DNA of 64,000 nt from Rhodanobacter sp. AS-Z3 (lineage in GTDB: Bacteria > Pseudomonadota > Gammaproteobacteria > Xanthomonadales > Rhodanobacteraceae), in assembly GCF_029224025.1 (NCBI RefSeq), contig NZ_CP119392.1, positions 3,247,001-3,311,000 on the forward strand, in the 5' to 3' direction. Of this stretch, positions 17,080-25,086 are shown piece after piece (positions within the stretch are counted from its first letter, which is position 1; each line of letters begins with the position of its first letter). The position numbers and the translations under genes are program-made. The notes below the pieces were generated by a model. That model saw only the letters and a program-made list of their open reading frames with translations, had not been told where the DNA came from and did not search any database.

Positions 17080-19508
17080 TGACCCGCCGCTTCCGCCTGT
17101 TGCGGATCTCGCTGCTGCTTCTACTCACCTTGTTGTTCGCCGCGTTCCTCACCGGCTGGTGGCTGTTCGCCGGCAGTCGCGCGCAACTCGATGGCACGCG
17201 CAGCAGTTCGGATCTTGCCGCACCGGTCAGCATCACACGTGACGCGTTGGGCACCGTCACCCTGACCGGCAAGGACCGCACCGACCTCAGCTACGCGCTT
17301 GGCTACGTGCACGCGCAGGAACGCTTCTTCGAGATGGACCTGATGCGCCGCGCCAGCGCCGGCGAACTGTCAGCACTGGTGGGTCCGGCGGCATTGAAGC
17401 TCGACCTCAACCATCGTCGCCATCGTCTTCGCGCCGTGGCCGAGGCCGCTTATGCGCAAATGGAACCTGCGGAAAAACGCGAGCTTGATCGTTACCGCGA
17501 CGGTGTGAACGCCGGACTGGCCGACCTGCGCGTGCGGCCGTGGGAATACCTGCTGCTGGGCAGTCAACCACAGCTGTGGCGTTCCGAAGACAGCATGCTG
17601 GTGATCGGATCGATGTACCTGGATCTCAACAGCGACGGCCGTAACGAACGCGAACTGCGTTTCGCGCAGATTCGAGCCGTACTGCCCGGGCCGTTGGTGG
17701 ACTTCCTGCTGGCGCCTGACCCGACCTGGGAAGCCCCGTTGAGCGGCCCGTTGTCCGCCTCGCCGGTGATCCCGGCCGCCAGCCTTTTCGACCTGCGCCA
17801 ACACGCATCGACGATCGCCTCGGTGACGCTCAACGCCGCGCTGGCACCGGCACTGGATGCACCGCGCCCCGGCAACAACAACTTCGCCGTCGCTGGCCGA
17901 CTCACCGGCAACGGTTCGGCGATGCTGGCGAACGACATGCATCTGGGTCTGGGCGTACCGAACATCTGGTTTCGCACGCGCCTGCGCTATCCCGATGCCA
18001 GCGCACCGAACGGCGAGCGCGACGTCAATGGCGTCAGCCTGCCCGGCACGCCGGCGATGATCGTGGCTTCCAACGGGCAGATTGCCTGGGGCTTCACCAA
18101 CAGTTATGGCGACTGGCAGGACTGGGTGCGCGTGCGGCGCGACCCGGCTGATCCGACCCGTTACAAAGTGCCCGAGGGCTGGGCCGCGCTCGACCATCAC
18201 GACGAACATATCCAGGTGAAGGGTCAGCCAGACACCATCCTGAAAGTTGACGACACCCGCTGGGGCCCGATCATGGGCACCGATGCGGATGGCACGCCGT
18301 TGGCGCTTTCATGGATCGGTGCACAACCGCGCGCGTACAACGTCGAACTGATGCAACTGGAACGTGCATCCAGCGTGGACAAGGCGCTCGACCTTGCCCC
18401 AACGCTAGGCATGCCGCCGCAAAATCTGCTGGTTGCCGACAGCGCCGGCAACATCGGCTGGAGCCTCGCCGGCAACAGCATTCCACTGCGCGCCGGCATC
18501 GACCCGCTGCTTCCCTCGGACTGGTCCAAATTCGGCACGGGCTGGCAAGGCTGGGCGGCACCCGCGCAGTATCCACGCATCGAAAATCCCGTTGACGGAA
18601 GACTGTGGACGGCCAACAACCGCACCGTCGACGGCAACGCGCTGGCACTGCTCGGCAACGGCGGGCATGACCTTGGCGCACGCGCGCAACAGATTCGCGA
18701 CGAACTGCATGGACGTGTCAGCTTCACTCCGGGCAACCTGCTCGATATCCAGCTGGATAACCGCGCCGTGTTCCTCAGCCGCTGGCAGCACTTGTTGCAG
18801 GACACGCTGGCCGACAACACCGATCCGGCACTGCAGCCGTTGCGTCAACTCACGGCAACGTGGCGCGGGCGCGCCGCCGTCGACAGCGTTGACTACCGAC
18901 TGGTACGTGCCTTCCGTGCCCAGGTCAGCAAGACCGTGCTGGCGCCGTTTATCGCACGCGTGCAACAACGATTCCCTGACTTCAGCTGGCCCGGCGAAAG
19001 CAGTGCGGAAGCCGCTGTGTGGTCGTTGCTGCACGCGCAGCCACCACAGTTGTTCGACCCCGCCTACCACGATTGGCACGCCCTGCTGATCGCCTCGGCG
19101 AAGCAGGTGGCGGACGAACTGGGCAAGCAACCCGGTGGTCTCGCTGCGCGCAACTGGGGTGAGCGCAATCGCACCGATATCCGGCACCCGTTGTCGGCGG
19201 GCCTGCCGCGCTGGCTGGGCCGACATATCGACATGCCCGACCAGCCACTGGCGGGGGACAACAACATGCCGCACGTGGCGGGACCGGGCTTCGGTGCGTC
19301 CGAACATCTGGACGTCTCGCCCGGTCAAGAGGATCAGGCGATCCTCAACATGCCGGGCGGCCAAAGTGATCATCCGTTGTCGCCCTACTTCGGCGCCGGC
19401 CATCAGGATTGGGTTGCCGGACGTCCAACACCGCTGTTGCCCGGAGCCAACCAACACACGCTGACCCTGCAGCCGGCCGCTAGAGAACCCGGTGCAACAA
19501 AGGATTGA
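17076..19508 (+). CDS. Penicillin acylase-family protein with Asn at the nucleophile position
   Basis: An 810-residue membrane-anchored or exported protein of the Ntn-hydrolase penicillin acylase family. One hydrophobic segment lies at residues 10-33. The alpha-chain part includes ALGYVHAQERFFEMDLMRR, and the beta-chain start is at about residue 267 with NNFAVAGR, then MLANDMHLG. Active homologues have Ser (GSNN) as the autoproteolytic nucleophile. Here the codon at 17874-17876 is AAC, giving GNNN (Asn267). Without Ser, Thr or Cys, self-cleavage and acylase activity should fail unless a different residue is used. It is coupled to the NAGPA-like gene and its end overlaps the convergent sensor gene by 29 bp. 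Confidence 0.88.
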   Translation: MMTRRFRLLRISLLLLLTLLFAAFLTGWWLFAGSRAQLDGTRSSSDLAAPVSITRDALGTVTLTGKDRTDLSYALGYVHAQERFFEMDLMRRASAGELSALVGPAALKLDLNHRRHRLRAVAEAAYAQMEPAEKRELDRYRDGVNAGLADLRVRPWEYLLLGSQPQLWRSEDSMLVIGSMYLDLNSDGRNERELRFAQIRAVLPGPLVDFLLAPDPTWEAPLSGPLSASPVIPAASLFDLRQHASTIASVTLNAALAPALDAPRPGNNNFAVAGRLTGNGSAMLANDMHLGLGVPNIWFRTRLRYPDASAPNGERDVNGVSLPGTPAMIVASNGQIAWGFTNSYGDWQDWVRVRRDPADPTRYKVPEGWAALDHHDEHIQVKGQPDTILKVDDTRWGPIMGTDADGTPLALSWIGAQPRAYNVELMQLERASSVDKALDLAPTLGMPPQNLLVADSAGNIGWSLAGNSIPLRAGIDPLLPSDWSKFGTGWQGWAAPAQYPRIENPVDGRLWTANNRTVDGNALALLGNGGHDLGARAQQIRDELHGRVSFTPGNLLDIQLDNRAVFLSRWQHLLQDTLADNTDPALQPLRQLTATWRGRAAVDSVDYRLVRAFRAQVSKTVLAPFIARVQQRFPDFSWPGESSAEAAVWSLLHAQPPQLFDPAYHDWHALLIASAKQVADELGKQPGGLAARNWGERNRTDIRHPLSAGLPRWLGRHIDMPDQPLAGDNNMPHVAGPGFGASEHLDVSPGQEDQAILNMPGGQSDHPLSPYFGAGHQDWVAGRPTPLLPGANQHTLTLQPAAREPGATKD

Positions 19509-20544
19509 TGCCCTCGCGCAAGCGCCTGACGATGGCGCTGCCGCTGGTGCGAATGGTGAGGTGCTGGTCGCCCTGACCGGCCAGCTCGATCACCGCCAGC
19601 ATGCGCTGCAGCGGCAACCAGGTACGCCACCATTGCAGCAACACCAGCAGCAAGGCGCACAGCGCAAAACCCACCACGCCGACCAACCACGGCAGCGCCA
19701 CGGGATTGAGCGCAGTACCCTCCTTGTCCGGACCGATCGCCACCAGCGCAGCACGCCCGCCGGACGCCTGCAGTGGCGTCACCCAGCTGACGGTTGCATG
19801 CTGACCATCGGTCAGGTTCAAAGCCTTGCCCGCGCTGTTGCTGACCGCCAGCACGCGATCCAATTGTGCGGACAGCGCTGCTCCAGTCCAGCCCAGACCA
19901 GTCGAAGGCGGTAGTGCCGAGCCAGCCACAGGCTGCATCAGCAAGGCCACGTCGGTATGCGCGATGCGACTGACCGCGATGGCAAACGCATCGTCCACGC
20001 GGCTGGCGGCAATCAGCACGCCCTGCAACGCGGCGCCGCGCACCAGCGGACTGACCGACACCCAGTACAGCTGAGCGTGATCCACCCACAGGCCTTGCTG
20101 CGGCTGGAGCTGGCTGATGGCGCCGGTGACCAGGGCATCGTGCTGAATGCTGGCGTGGTCTTTCAGAAAAATGCCGGAGGTGGCTACCGGCCGGCCCTGC
20201 GGATCGAGCACCATCGCGATGTCGTAGCCGCGTCGGCGATCCTTGAGCAAGTCGCTGATCGACGCACTGTCGACCGCACCACCCAGTTGTGGATTGGGAA
20301 TAAGCGACTGCGCCACGTAGTCGACAAAGGCAGGGTCCTGGGCGAGCAGGTCGGCGCGCAGCTGCAGTTCACTGAGCCGGTTCGCTGCCAGCTCGCGCTC
20401 CACCGTCGCGGTCACGCGCAGTTGATCCAGCGCATGGCCACGCGCGGCGTGGTCAACCTGCCAGACCACTCCCGCCACCGCAGCGACAGCAAACAACATT
20501 ACGGTACCGAGGCCGACCAACAGGAAGCGGCTGGCCGGATTCAT
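19480..20544 (-). CDS. Cache-type membrane sensor lacking an output domain
   Basis: A 354-residue protein with an N-terminal helix (about 8-27), a periplasmic region of about 230 residues and a second helix (about 280-302, LPWLVGVVGFALCALLLVLLQ). The periplasmic part (RLSELQLRADLLAQDPAFVDYV, then GYDIAMVLDPQGRPVATSG and VSVSPLVRG) resembles double-cache sensors. After the second helix only a HAMP-like tail of about 45 residues remains, with no kinase, GGDEF or methyl-accepting domain, so it may signal through a partner. It overlaps the cupredoxin gene by 4 bp and ends the minus-strand operon. Confidence 0.78.
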   Translation of the reverse strand: MNPASRFLLVGLGTVMLFAVAAVAGVVWQVDHAARGHALDQLRVTATVERELAANRLSELQLRADLLAQDPAFVDYVAQSLIPNPQLGGAVDSASISDLLKDRRRGYDIAMVLDPQGRPVATSGIFLKDHASIQHDALVTGAISQLQPQQGLWVDHAQLYWVSVSPLVRGAALQGVLIAASRVDDAFAIAVSRIAHTDVALLMQPVAGSALPPSTGLGWTGAALSAQLDRVLAVSNSAGKALNLTDGQHATVSWVTPLQASGGRAALVAIGPDKEGTALNPVALPWLVGVVGFALCALLLVLLQWWRTWLPLQRMLAVIELAGQGDQHLTIRTSGSAIVRRLREGINPLLHRVL

Positions 20545-21467
20545 GGCTGTTCGCCCGCGTTCAGTGCCGTGGTCAATCGTGGCCGCACTGCCAGAATCTG
20601 CTGGCTCACCGCGGCGCCCATCGGCAACGTCACCTTTTGGCTGACCAGTTGCGCGCGAGGATTCCAGAAGTACAGCGTGCCCGGACCCTTCGGCAGTCCG
20701 GCCAGGGTGAAGTTTCCATCGGCGCCCACTTTGACCATGTAGGGCGAAGGCACCACCAGCACATCCAGCTCCATCGAGTGGTGGACGTTGCAGCTGACCA
20801 GCACGATGCCGGCATGGCCGAAGGCATGATCAGCCTTTTCGCCGGAGCCTTGATAGCCAAGATCGAACGCCGAACCGGGCGTCACCGAGAACACGTTGTG
20901 GCGCACATCATCAAGATTCACGAAGCTCACCGTGCTGCCGAGCGGTACGGCAAGCGACTCGGGACTGAAGTCGCGATTATGCGTATACACCGTGTAGTGA
21001 CCCGGGCGGGCGCGGCTGCCGCCGCTGACGGGCACGAAATAGACCAGCGTGTCGGCTTGTTCGCCAGCCTCTATCTGCTGACCGCGCGCGGGCTTCAGCA
21101 TCACGTGACCACTGACTTGCAGGGTCGCCTGTGCTGGCGCAGCAATCGCAGCCGCCGCGGCCTTCTTCGCCGGCGCCAACTTCGGCACGGGGTGAGGTGA
21201 CATCAGCGGGTGAGCGGGCGCGGCGACCGCCACCGGCGCCGCGATCGCAGCCGGAACCGGCGTTGCGGACAATGGCGCCGGCGCTGGCTGCAAGGCAGAC
21301 GCTGCTGGCGCAGGCACAACTTTCGACGTCGCTGCCACGAGCGGTGCTGGCGCAGGCGCAGCGGCGATCGGGCCGGTTACGGCAGCGGCGTGCGGCCGTG
21401 GTGGCGCCATGCTGCAGGCGCTCAACATCATCAGCGCGCCCATCAAACCCATACGATACGTGTACAT
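20541..21467 (-). CDS. Cupredoxin-domain lipoprotein
   Basis: A 308-residue lipoprotein with lipobox MLSAC (Cys18 from the 21467 start) and a long Ala/Pro-rich linker (about 25-110). The plastocyanin-like domain has type 1 copper ligands readable as His in VRHNVFS, Cys and His in VSCNVHH, and the following Met (HSM). A C-terminal beta-domain (GNFTLAGLPKGPGTLYFWNP) resembles a carboxypeptidase-regulatory fold. It probably carries electrons or stores copper in the periplasm. GGGGG 5 bases before the ATG supports the start. The sensor gene overlaps its stop. Confidence 0.85.
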   Translation of the reverse strand: MYTYRMGLMGALMMLSACSMAPPRPHAAAVTGPIAAAPAPAPLVAATSKVVPAPAASALQPAPAPLSATPVPAAIAAPVAVAAPAHPLMSPHPVPKLAPAKKAAAAAIAAPAQATLQVSGHVMLKPARGQQIEAGEQADTLVYFVPVSGGSRARPGHYTVYTHNRDFSPESLAVPLGSTVSFVNLDDVRHNVFSVTPGSAFDLGYQGSGEKADHAFGHAGIVLVSCNVHHSMELDVLVVPSPYMVKVGADGNFTLAGLPKGPGTLYFWNPRAQLVSQKVTLPMGAAVSQQILAVRPRLTTALNAGEQP

Positions 21468-21501
21468 GCGACCCCCTGAGGTCATTCAACTCAACTGCGC
21501 C

Positions 21502-21519
21502 ATCCGGCGAGTGCCGGAT
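21502..21519. terminator. Hairpin between trHb and cupredoxin genes
   Basis: ATCCGGC (21502-21508) and GCCGGAT (21513-21519) form a 7-bp stem with a 4-nt loop in the 103-bp gap between two minus-strand genes. It could attenuate transcription or stabilise the upstream mRNA. No T-run follows. Confidence 0.35.
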
Positions 21520-21570
21520 AGCGTCCTTCGCTTCGCACGGGCTTCCGTGCAGAACCCTCCGAATGGACGG

Positions 21571-22062
21571 CTATTTGGTGATGACGGCCGGATGCATCGG
21601 CGCCAGCTTTGCCAGCAACTTGTTCTGCGCTCGGAACGGCACATTGTTCTTGTCCATCGCGGTCTGCAGATCCTCGACCAAAGCGTTGAACGCCGCGCGA
21701 TTGATGCCAAGCTTGCGATGCACCTTGACCATGTCCTTGCCGGTATAGGTGCACGGGCCATCAAGAATCACGCAGAACTGATCGACCAGTTCAGCCTTGA
21801 TGTGCTCACGGTCGGAATCCGCGAAATACGAATGCGTGCGCGAGTCCGCCATCAGGTTGTCCATGAAGTCGTTCATCAGCGTGACCAACCCCGGCTTGCC
21901 GCCGAACTGGTCGAACACCGGCTTCAGTGCCGGATCGCGCGGAGCGCTGGCCGCCATCGCCGCGGACTGCGGCGGCATCGGCGCGACGTCTTGCGCCAGC
22001 GAGCCCTGACTGAGCAGGATGGCGGCGGCAAGCATGATGAAATGGAAATGGCTTTTTTGCAT
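21571..22062 (-). CDS. Exported group 1 truncated hemoglobin
   Basis: A 163-residue protein with a signal peptide (about residues 1-23, ending GSLAQ) followed by a group 1 truncated-hemoglobin domain of about 110 residues. GGKPGLVTLMNDFMDNLMAD forms the A-B helices and YTGKDMVKVHRKLGI carries the proximal F8 histidine. The usual Phe-Tyr pair at B9-B10 reads Phe-Met, so ligand stabilisation may differ from TrHbN. Most truncated globins are cytoplasmic; this one should be periplasmic. The gene lies 51 bp behind DUF3034 in the proposed ECF-controlled operon. NO or O2 chemistry or heme sensing are possible roles. Confidence 0.88.
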   Translation of the reverse strand: MQKSHFHFIMLAAAILLSQGSLAQDVAPMPPQSAAMAASAPRDPALKPVFDQFGGKPGLVTLMNDFMDNLMADSRTHSYFADSDREHIKAELVDQFCVILDGPCTYTGKDMVKVHRKLGINRAAFNALVEDLQTAMDKNNVPFRAQNKLLAKLAPMHPAVITK

Positions 22063-22113
22063 GAGGGTGCTCCCGGTAGGTCGAGGGTGACGATCAGAAA
22101 GTGGAACAGTGGC

Positions 22114-23022
22114 TCAGAAGCCGACCTGCACCGAGGCGTACACGCCACGCTGCCGATCCTTGATGACGATGTTGCCGAGATCGGCGTAAGCAAGGGTCAG
22201 CGACACGTGCTTGTTCGGCGCCCATGCCACGAAGGCGTCGTACCAGTCGTCTTCCTTGGCGATACCAAGGTTGTTCGGCTTCTGCCGATATTCCGCACCG
22301 ACCGCCCAGTGACGGCTGAGCAAATAAGCCACCGAGGCCTCGAACTCCGGTTTGTAGGAATTGTTGAGATCGCCGCCAAAACCGAGGATGCCGATCTGGT
22401 TGGCCTTGGTGAAACGCAGCGTGCCGTCGACCAGCAGGCTCTGGCCAAGGAATAGCTTGGTCGCGCTGATGTAGTAGTCGGTGCCTTGCGAACGCTTGGC
22501 CCCGACAAACTTGACCACACCGTCCTGATTGTTCTTCTTGTATTGCGCACCGACCGACACCTGCGGCAACCAGCTGTCCTGGTCGAGCACAACATCGCCG
22601 AACAGGCGCACTTTCACGCCGACAATGTTCTGTCTGAAGGTAAAGCCTTCACCCAGCCCCAGCGCGGCACCGACCTTTTCGGTATTGAAGCGCTGCTGCG
22701 CAAACGACAGCTCGACCCGGTTGTACAGGCCAACCATCGCGCCAGCTTCGTCGACGTGGTAATCCGGCAGGTTCACCCGGGTATAGAACGCGTTCGCGCC
22801 AATTTCGTCACGGGTACCGTAGCCGCCAATCACCGCCCATGGCGTGAGGCCACCACCCGCCGAGCCTTCCAGCTGGGATACACCACCGGTCAACAACAGT
22901 TTGTTGCTCGTCGTCGGCGCGCCAGCGTCGCTGCCGGTAGCCGTGGCCGCCGCGGAAAGCAGGCAGCCGGCCAGCGCCAAGCCGATCGATCCGACCATTC
23001 GGGTCTTGCGATTCATATGCAT
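22114..23022 (-). CDS. DUF3034 outer-membrane barrel-like protein
   Basis: A 302-residue exported protein with a signal peptide (cleavage after about residue 29) and repeated amphipathic beta-strands ending in an aromatic C-terminal residue (VYASVQVGF), the outer-membrane barrel signature. The pattern (LLLTGGVSQLEGSAGGGLTPWA, NAFYTRVNLPDYHVDE, VELSFAQQRF) fits DUF3034. Function is unknown. It is the first gene of a four-gene minus-strand unit with trHb, cupredoxin and sensor genes, and the TGCATCC-N16-CGTA promoter ends 47 nt upstream. Start at 23022 is supported by AAGGGGAA upstream. Confidence 0.87.
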   Translation of the reverse strand: MHMNRKTRMVGSIGLALAGCLLSAAATATGSDAGAPTTSNKLLLTGGVSQLEGSAGGGLTPWAVIGGYGTRDEIGANAFYTRVNLPDYHVDEAGAMVGLYNRVELSFAQQRFNTEKVGAALGLGEGFTFRQNIVGVKVRLFGDVVLDQDSWLPQVSVGAQYKKNNQDGVVKFVGAKRSQGTDYYISATKLFLGQSLLVDGTLRFTKANQIGILGFGGDLNNSYKPEFEASVAYLLSRHWAVGAEYRQKPNNLGIAKEDDWYDAFVAWAPNKHVSLTLAYADLGNIVIKDRQRGVYASVQVGF

Positions 23023-23068
23023 TGAGGTTCCCCTTGCAGACAGCGCGAAATGCGCATGTAAAACCAGA

Positions 23069-23095
23069 TACGAGCGAACTCACCCAAAGGATGCA
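23069..23095 (-). promoter_or_regulatory. ECF-type promoter of the DUF3034-trHb-cupredoxin-sensor operon
   Basis: On the minus strand, TGCATCC (23095-23089) and CGTA (23072-23069) are separated by 16 nt, and the CGTA ends 47 nt before the DUF3034 start. An identical arrangement precedes the COG4315 gene. ECF -35 and -10 elements have this layout; the neighbouring ECF sigma factor is the natural candidate. Confidence 0.75.
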
Positions 23096-23113
23096 ATGTC
23101 GTCGCAACCAACG

Positions 23114-23473
23114 TCAGCGCACCACGTGCCAGCTGCCGTTCACACCATCCCCGTCGCGGTCGCCGGGTTTGTCGTCGCCAACAAACAGGTACAGCGGATG
23201 GCCCTGGTAAACCCACTGAAAGCCGCCGTCGCCGCGCAAGGTAACGCTGTATCCGCCGCCTGCCGTGACTCGCGAATCCGCCAGGTACGGCGGCCACACC
23301 GCCGCACATGACCCGCTGCAATGGCTGACACCCGAACTGCCATCGGGGTCGTAGCGGTACAAGGTGTGCCCACTGCTGTCCACCAGCAGACCTTTTACAT
23401 CGCGCTGCGGCAGCGACGCGGCGCTGGCGGTGCCAGCCAAAAGCAACGCTGCGAAACAACGAACAACCATCAT
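23114..23473 (-). CDS. COG4315-type exported protein (YxFxxD repeats)
   Basis: A 119-residue exported protein with a signal peptide (residues 1-21). It contains two copies of the COG4315 pattern: HTLYRYDPDG, followed by HCSGSCAAVWPP with two cysteines, and HPLYLFVGDDKPGD followed by WHVVR. Proteins of this type accompany ECF sigma/anti-sigma pairs in many bacteria; their function is unknown, with roles in redox or envelope stress proposed. Two adjacent ATGs (23473, 23470) are possible. It has the same upstream promoter as the DUF3034 operon and is transcribed divergently from the sigma factor gene. Confidence 0.85.
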   Translation of the reverse strand: MMVVRCFAALLLAGTASAASLPQRDVKGLLVDSSGHTLYRYDPDGSSGVSHCSGSCAAVWPPYLADSRVTAGGGYSVTLRGDGGFQWVYQGHPLYLFVGDDKPGDRDGDGVNGSWHVVR

Positions 23474-23519
23474 GGCAAGTCCCTGGCGAAAGGCAGGCGG
23501 CTTGCCTGCAGCAAAAAGG

Positions 23520-23546
23520 TACGTTCGGGGAATCGCCACGGATGCA
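23520..23546 (-). promoter_or_regulatory. ECF-type promoter of the COG4315 gene
   Basis: On the minus strand, TGCATCC (23546-23540), a 16-nt spacer and CGTA (23523-23520) lie exactly 47 nt before the 23473 start codon, as at the DUF3034 operon. No such element is seen before the sigma-factor gene itself. Confidence 0.75.
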
Positions 23547-23664
23547 CCGCGCGTGTGCCGCTTGCCAGCGGCAGACGCTTGCCCTCATGCTGAAGATCAT
23601 TGCCGCCGCGATCCGTGCAGCCCGGTTCGGCATGGGCAACCCGTGACTACAGGATGGTTCGAAG

Positions 23665-24225
23665 ATGAGTGTCAGCAGCCCCGCCGAGCGCGACGAGTTG
23701 AATCGCCTGCTGCAGCAATCCGGTCGCAACGACCAGAAAGCATTTGCAGAGTTGTACAAGCGAACCTCGTCCAAGCTGTTCGGCGTCTGCCTGCGCATGT
23801 TGCGCGATCGCAGCGAGGCCGAAGAGGTTTTGCAGGAAACCTACACCACCGTGTGGCGGCGCGCCTCCAGTTTTGATGCGTCCAAGGCCAGCGCCATCAC
23901 CTGGCTGGTGACACTGTCGCGCAACAAGGCGATCGACCGACTGCGGCAACATCGCGAGGAGCTGATGGATGATCCGTCTCATCTCGACGAATTGGTCGAC
24001 GAGCAGCCCACACCGGCAGCTGATGCCCAGACCAGCCAGGAGTACCAGCGACTGCAGCGGTGTATGGATGAACTGGAGCCACAACAGCAGAGTTCGGTAC
24101 GTGAAGCTTTTTTCACCGGCGCCACGTATAACGAATTGGCAGCACGCTGCAAGGTGCCGCTCGGAACCATGAAAAGCTGGATCCGCCGCAGCCTGATGCA
24201 ATTGCGCTCCTGCCTGGACTCATAA
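23665..24225 (+). CDS. ECF-family RNA polymerase sigma factor
   Basis: A 186-residue sigma-70 family protein of the extracytoplasmic-function group. Region 2 spans about 25-95 (FAELYKRTSSKLFGVCLRML, EEVLQETYTTVWRR, WLVTLSRNKAIDRLR) and region 4 about 120-180 (SVREAFFTGATYNELAARCKV, then GTMKSWIRRSL, the -35 recognition helix). It directs RNA polymerase to specific envelope-stress promoters and is normally held by the anti-sigma factor encoded 10 bp downstream. Two matching TGCATCC-N16-CGTA promoters in front of adjacent minus-strand genes are its probable targets. Confidence 0.93.
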   Translation: MSVSSPAERDELNRLLQQSGRNDQKAFAELYKRTSSKLFGVCLRMLRDRSEAEEVLQETYTTVWRRASSFDASKASAITWLVTLSRNKAIDRLRQHREELMDDPSHLDELVDEQPTPAADAQTSQEYQRLQRCMDELEPQQQSSVREAFFTGATYNELAARCKVPLGTMKSWIRRSLMQLRSCLDS

Positions 24226-24235
24226 GGCTTTGGAA

Positions 24236-25033
24236 ATGAATACACCGATCGACGATGGCAACCACAACCTGCGTTACGCCGAGTACGTGCTGGGCGTGCT
24301 GGATGCAGATACGCGGGCGCAAGTGGCACGTGAGGTGTCTTCTTCCGACGAAGCCGCCACGGCAGTGGCACTGTGGCAGCGCCGGCTGATTCCCTTGGCC
24401 GACACGATCGACGAGGTAGCGCCGGCGCTGTACGTCTGGGCGCGCATCCGCGACACGCTGCAACTGGAACAACCTGCCAGCAAACCATTGCGTGTAGCTC
24501 GACCGCGCGAGGGGCTGTGGAACAACCTGCCGCTGTGGCACTGGCTGGGCCTGGGTGCCAGCGCGCTTGCCGTCGCCTTGCTGGTGGTAGTGTCGCTGCC
24601 GCGCAGCGTACCCACGCCGACCGCCGTCAACGCCAGCTACATGGCGTCGACCATCCAGCAGGACAACGGCAGCACCGGCTGGACGGCCACCGTGGACGTG
24701 CAGCACGCCCGCATGATCGTGGTGCCGGCCACGCCGATCGCGTTCGAGGCCGGACGCGCACCGCAACTATGGCTGATCCCGAACGGCGGCAAGCCCGTCT
24801 CGGTGGGCATGATCGCGCGCGACAAACCCACGGCGTTGCCGCTCACACCTGCCTTGTTGGCACAACTGGGTACGACAGCGGCACTGGCGGTATCGGTCGA
24901 ACCCATGGGTGGCTCGCCGACCGGCCAGCCGACCGGAGCGGTGATCGGCAAGGGTTCCATCGGCACTGCAACGGATGCGCTGCGCAAGGTCAGCCTGCTG
25001 GTTGCCGCGAAGCCAAATCGCGCAGCGGCATGA
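24236..25033 (+). CDS. Anti-sigma-K factor RskA-like protein
   Basis: A 265-residue RskA-family anti-sigma factor. The N-terminal domain (about 1-80, YAEYVLGVLDADTRAQVARE, EAATAVALWQRRL) binds the sigma factor in the cytoplasm. One transmembrane helix lies at about 98-121 (HWLGLGASALAVALLVVVSLP). The periplasmic domain contains WTATVDVQHARMIVVPATP and PQLWLIPNGGKPVSVG, the RskA fold. Regulated proteolysis of such proteins releases the sigma factor. ATG 24236 is preferred over TTG 24230 because it lies a normal distance after AAGG. Confidence 0.92.
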   Translation: MNTPIDDGNHNLRYAEYVLGVLDADTRAQVAREVSSSDEAATAVALWQRRLIPLADTIDEVAPALYVWARIRDTLQLEQPASKPLRVARPREGLWNNLPLWHWLGLGASALAVALLVVVSLPRSVPTPTAVNASYMASTIQQDNGSTGWTATVDVQHARMIVVPATPIAFEAGRAPQLWLIPNGGKPVSVGMIARDKPTALPLTPALLAQLGTTAALAVSVEPMGGSPTGQPTGAVIGKGSIGTATDALRKVSLLVAAKPNRAAA

Positions 25034-25086
25034 ACCCACGCACCGACTCCTGTACGACATTGGAGCGCGGTGCAAGCCGGCGTGAG

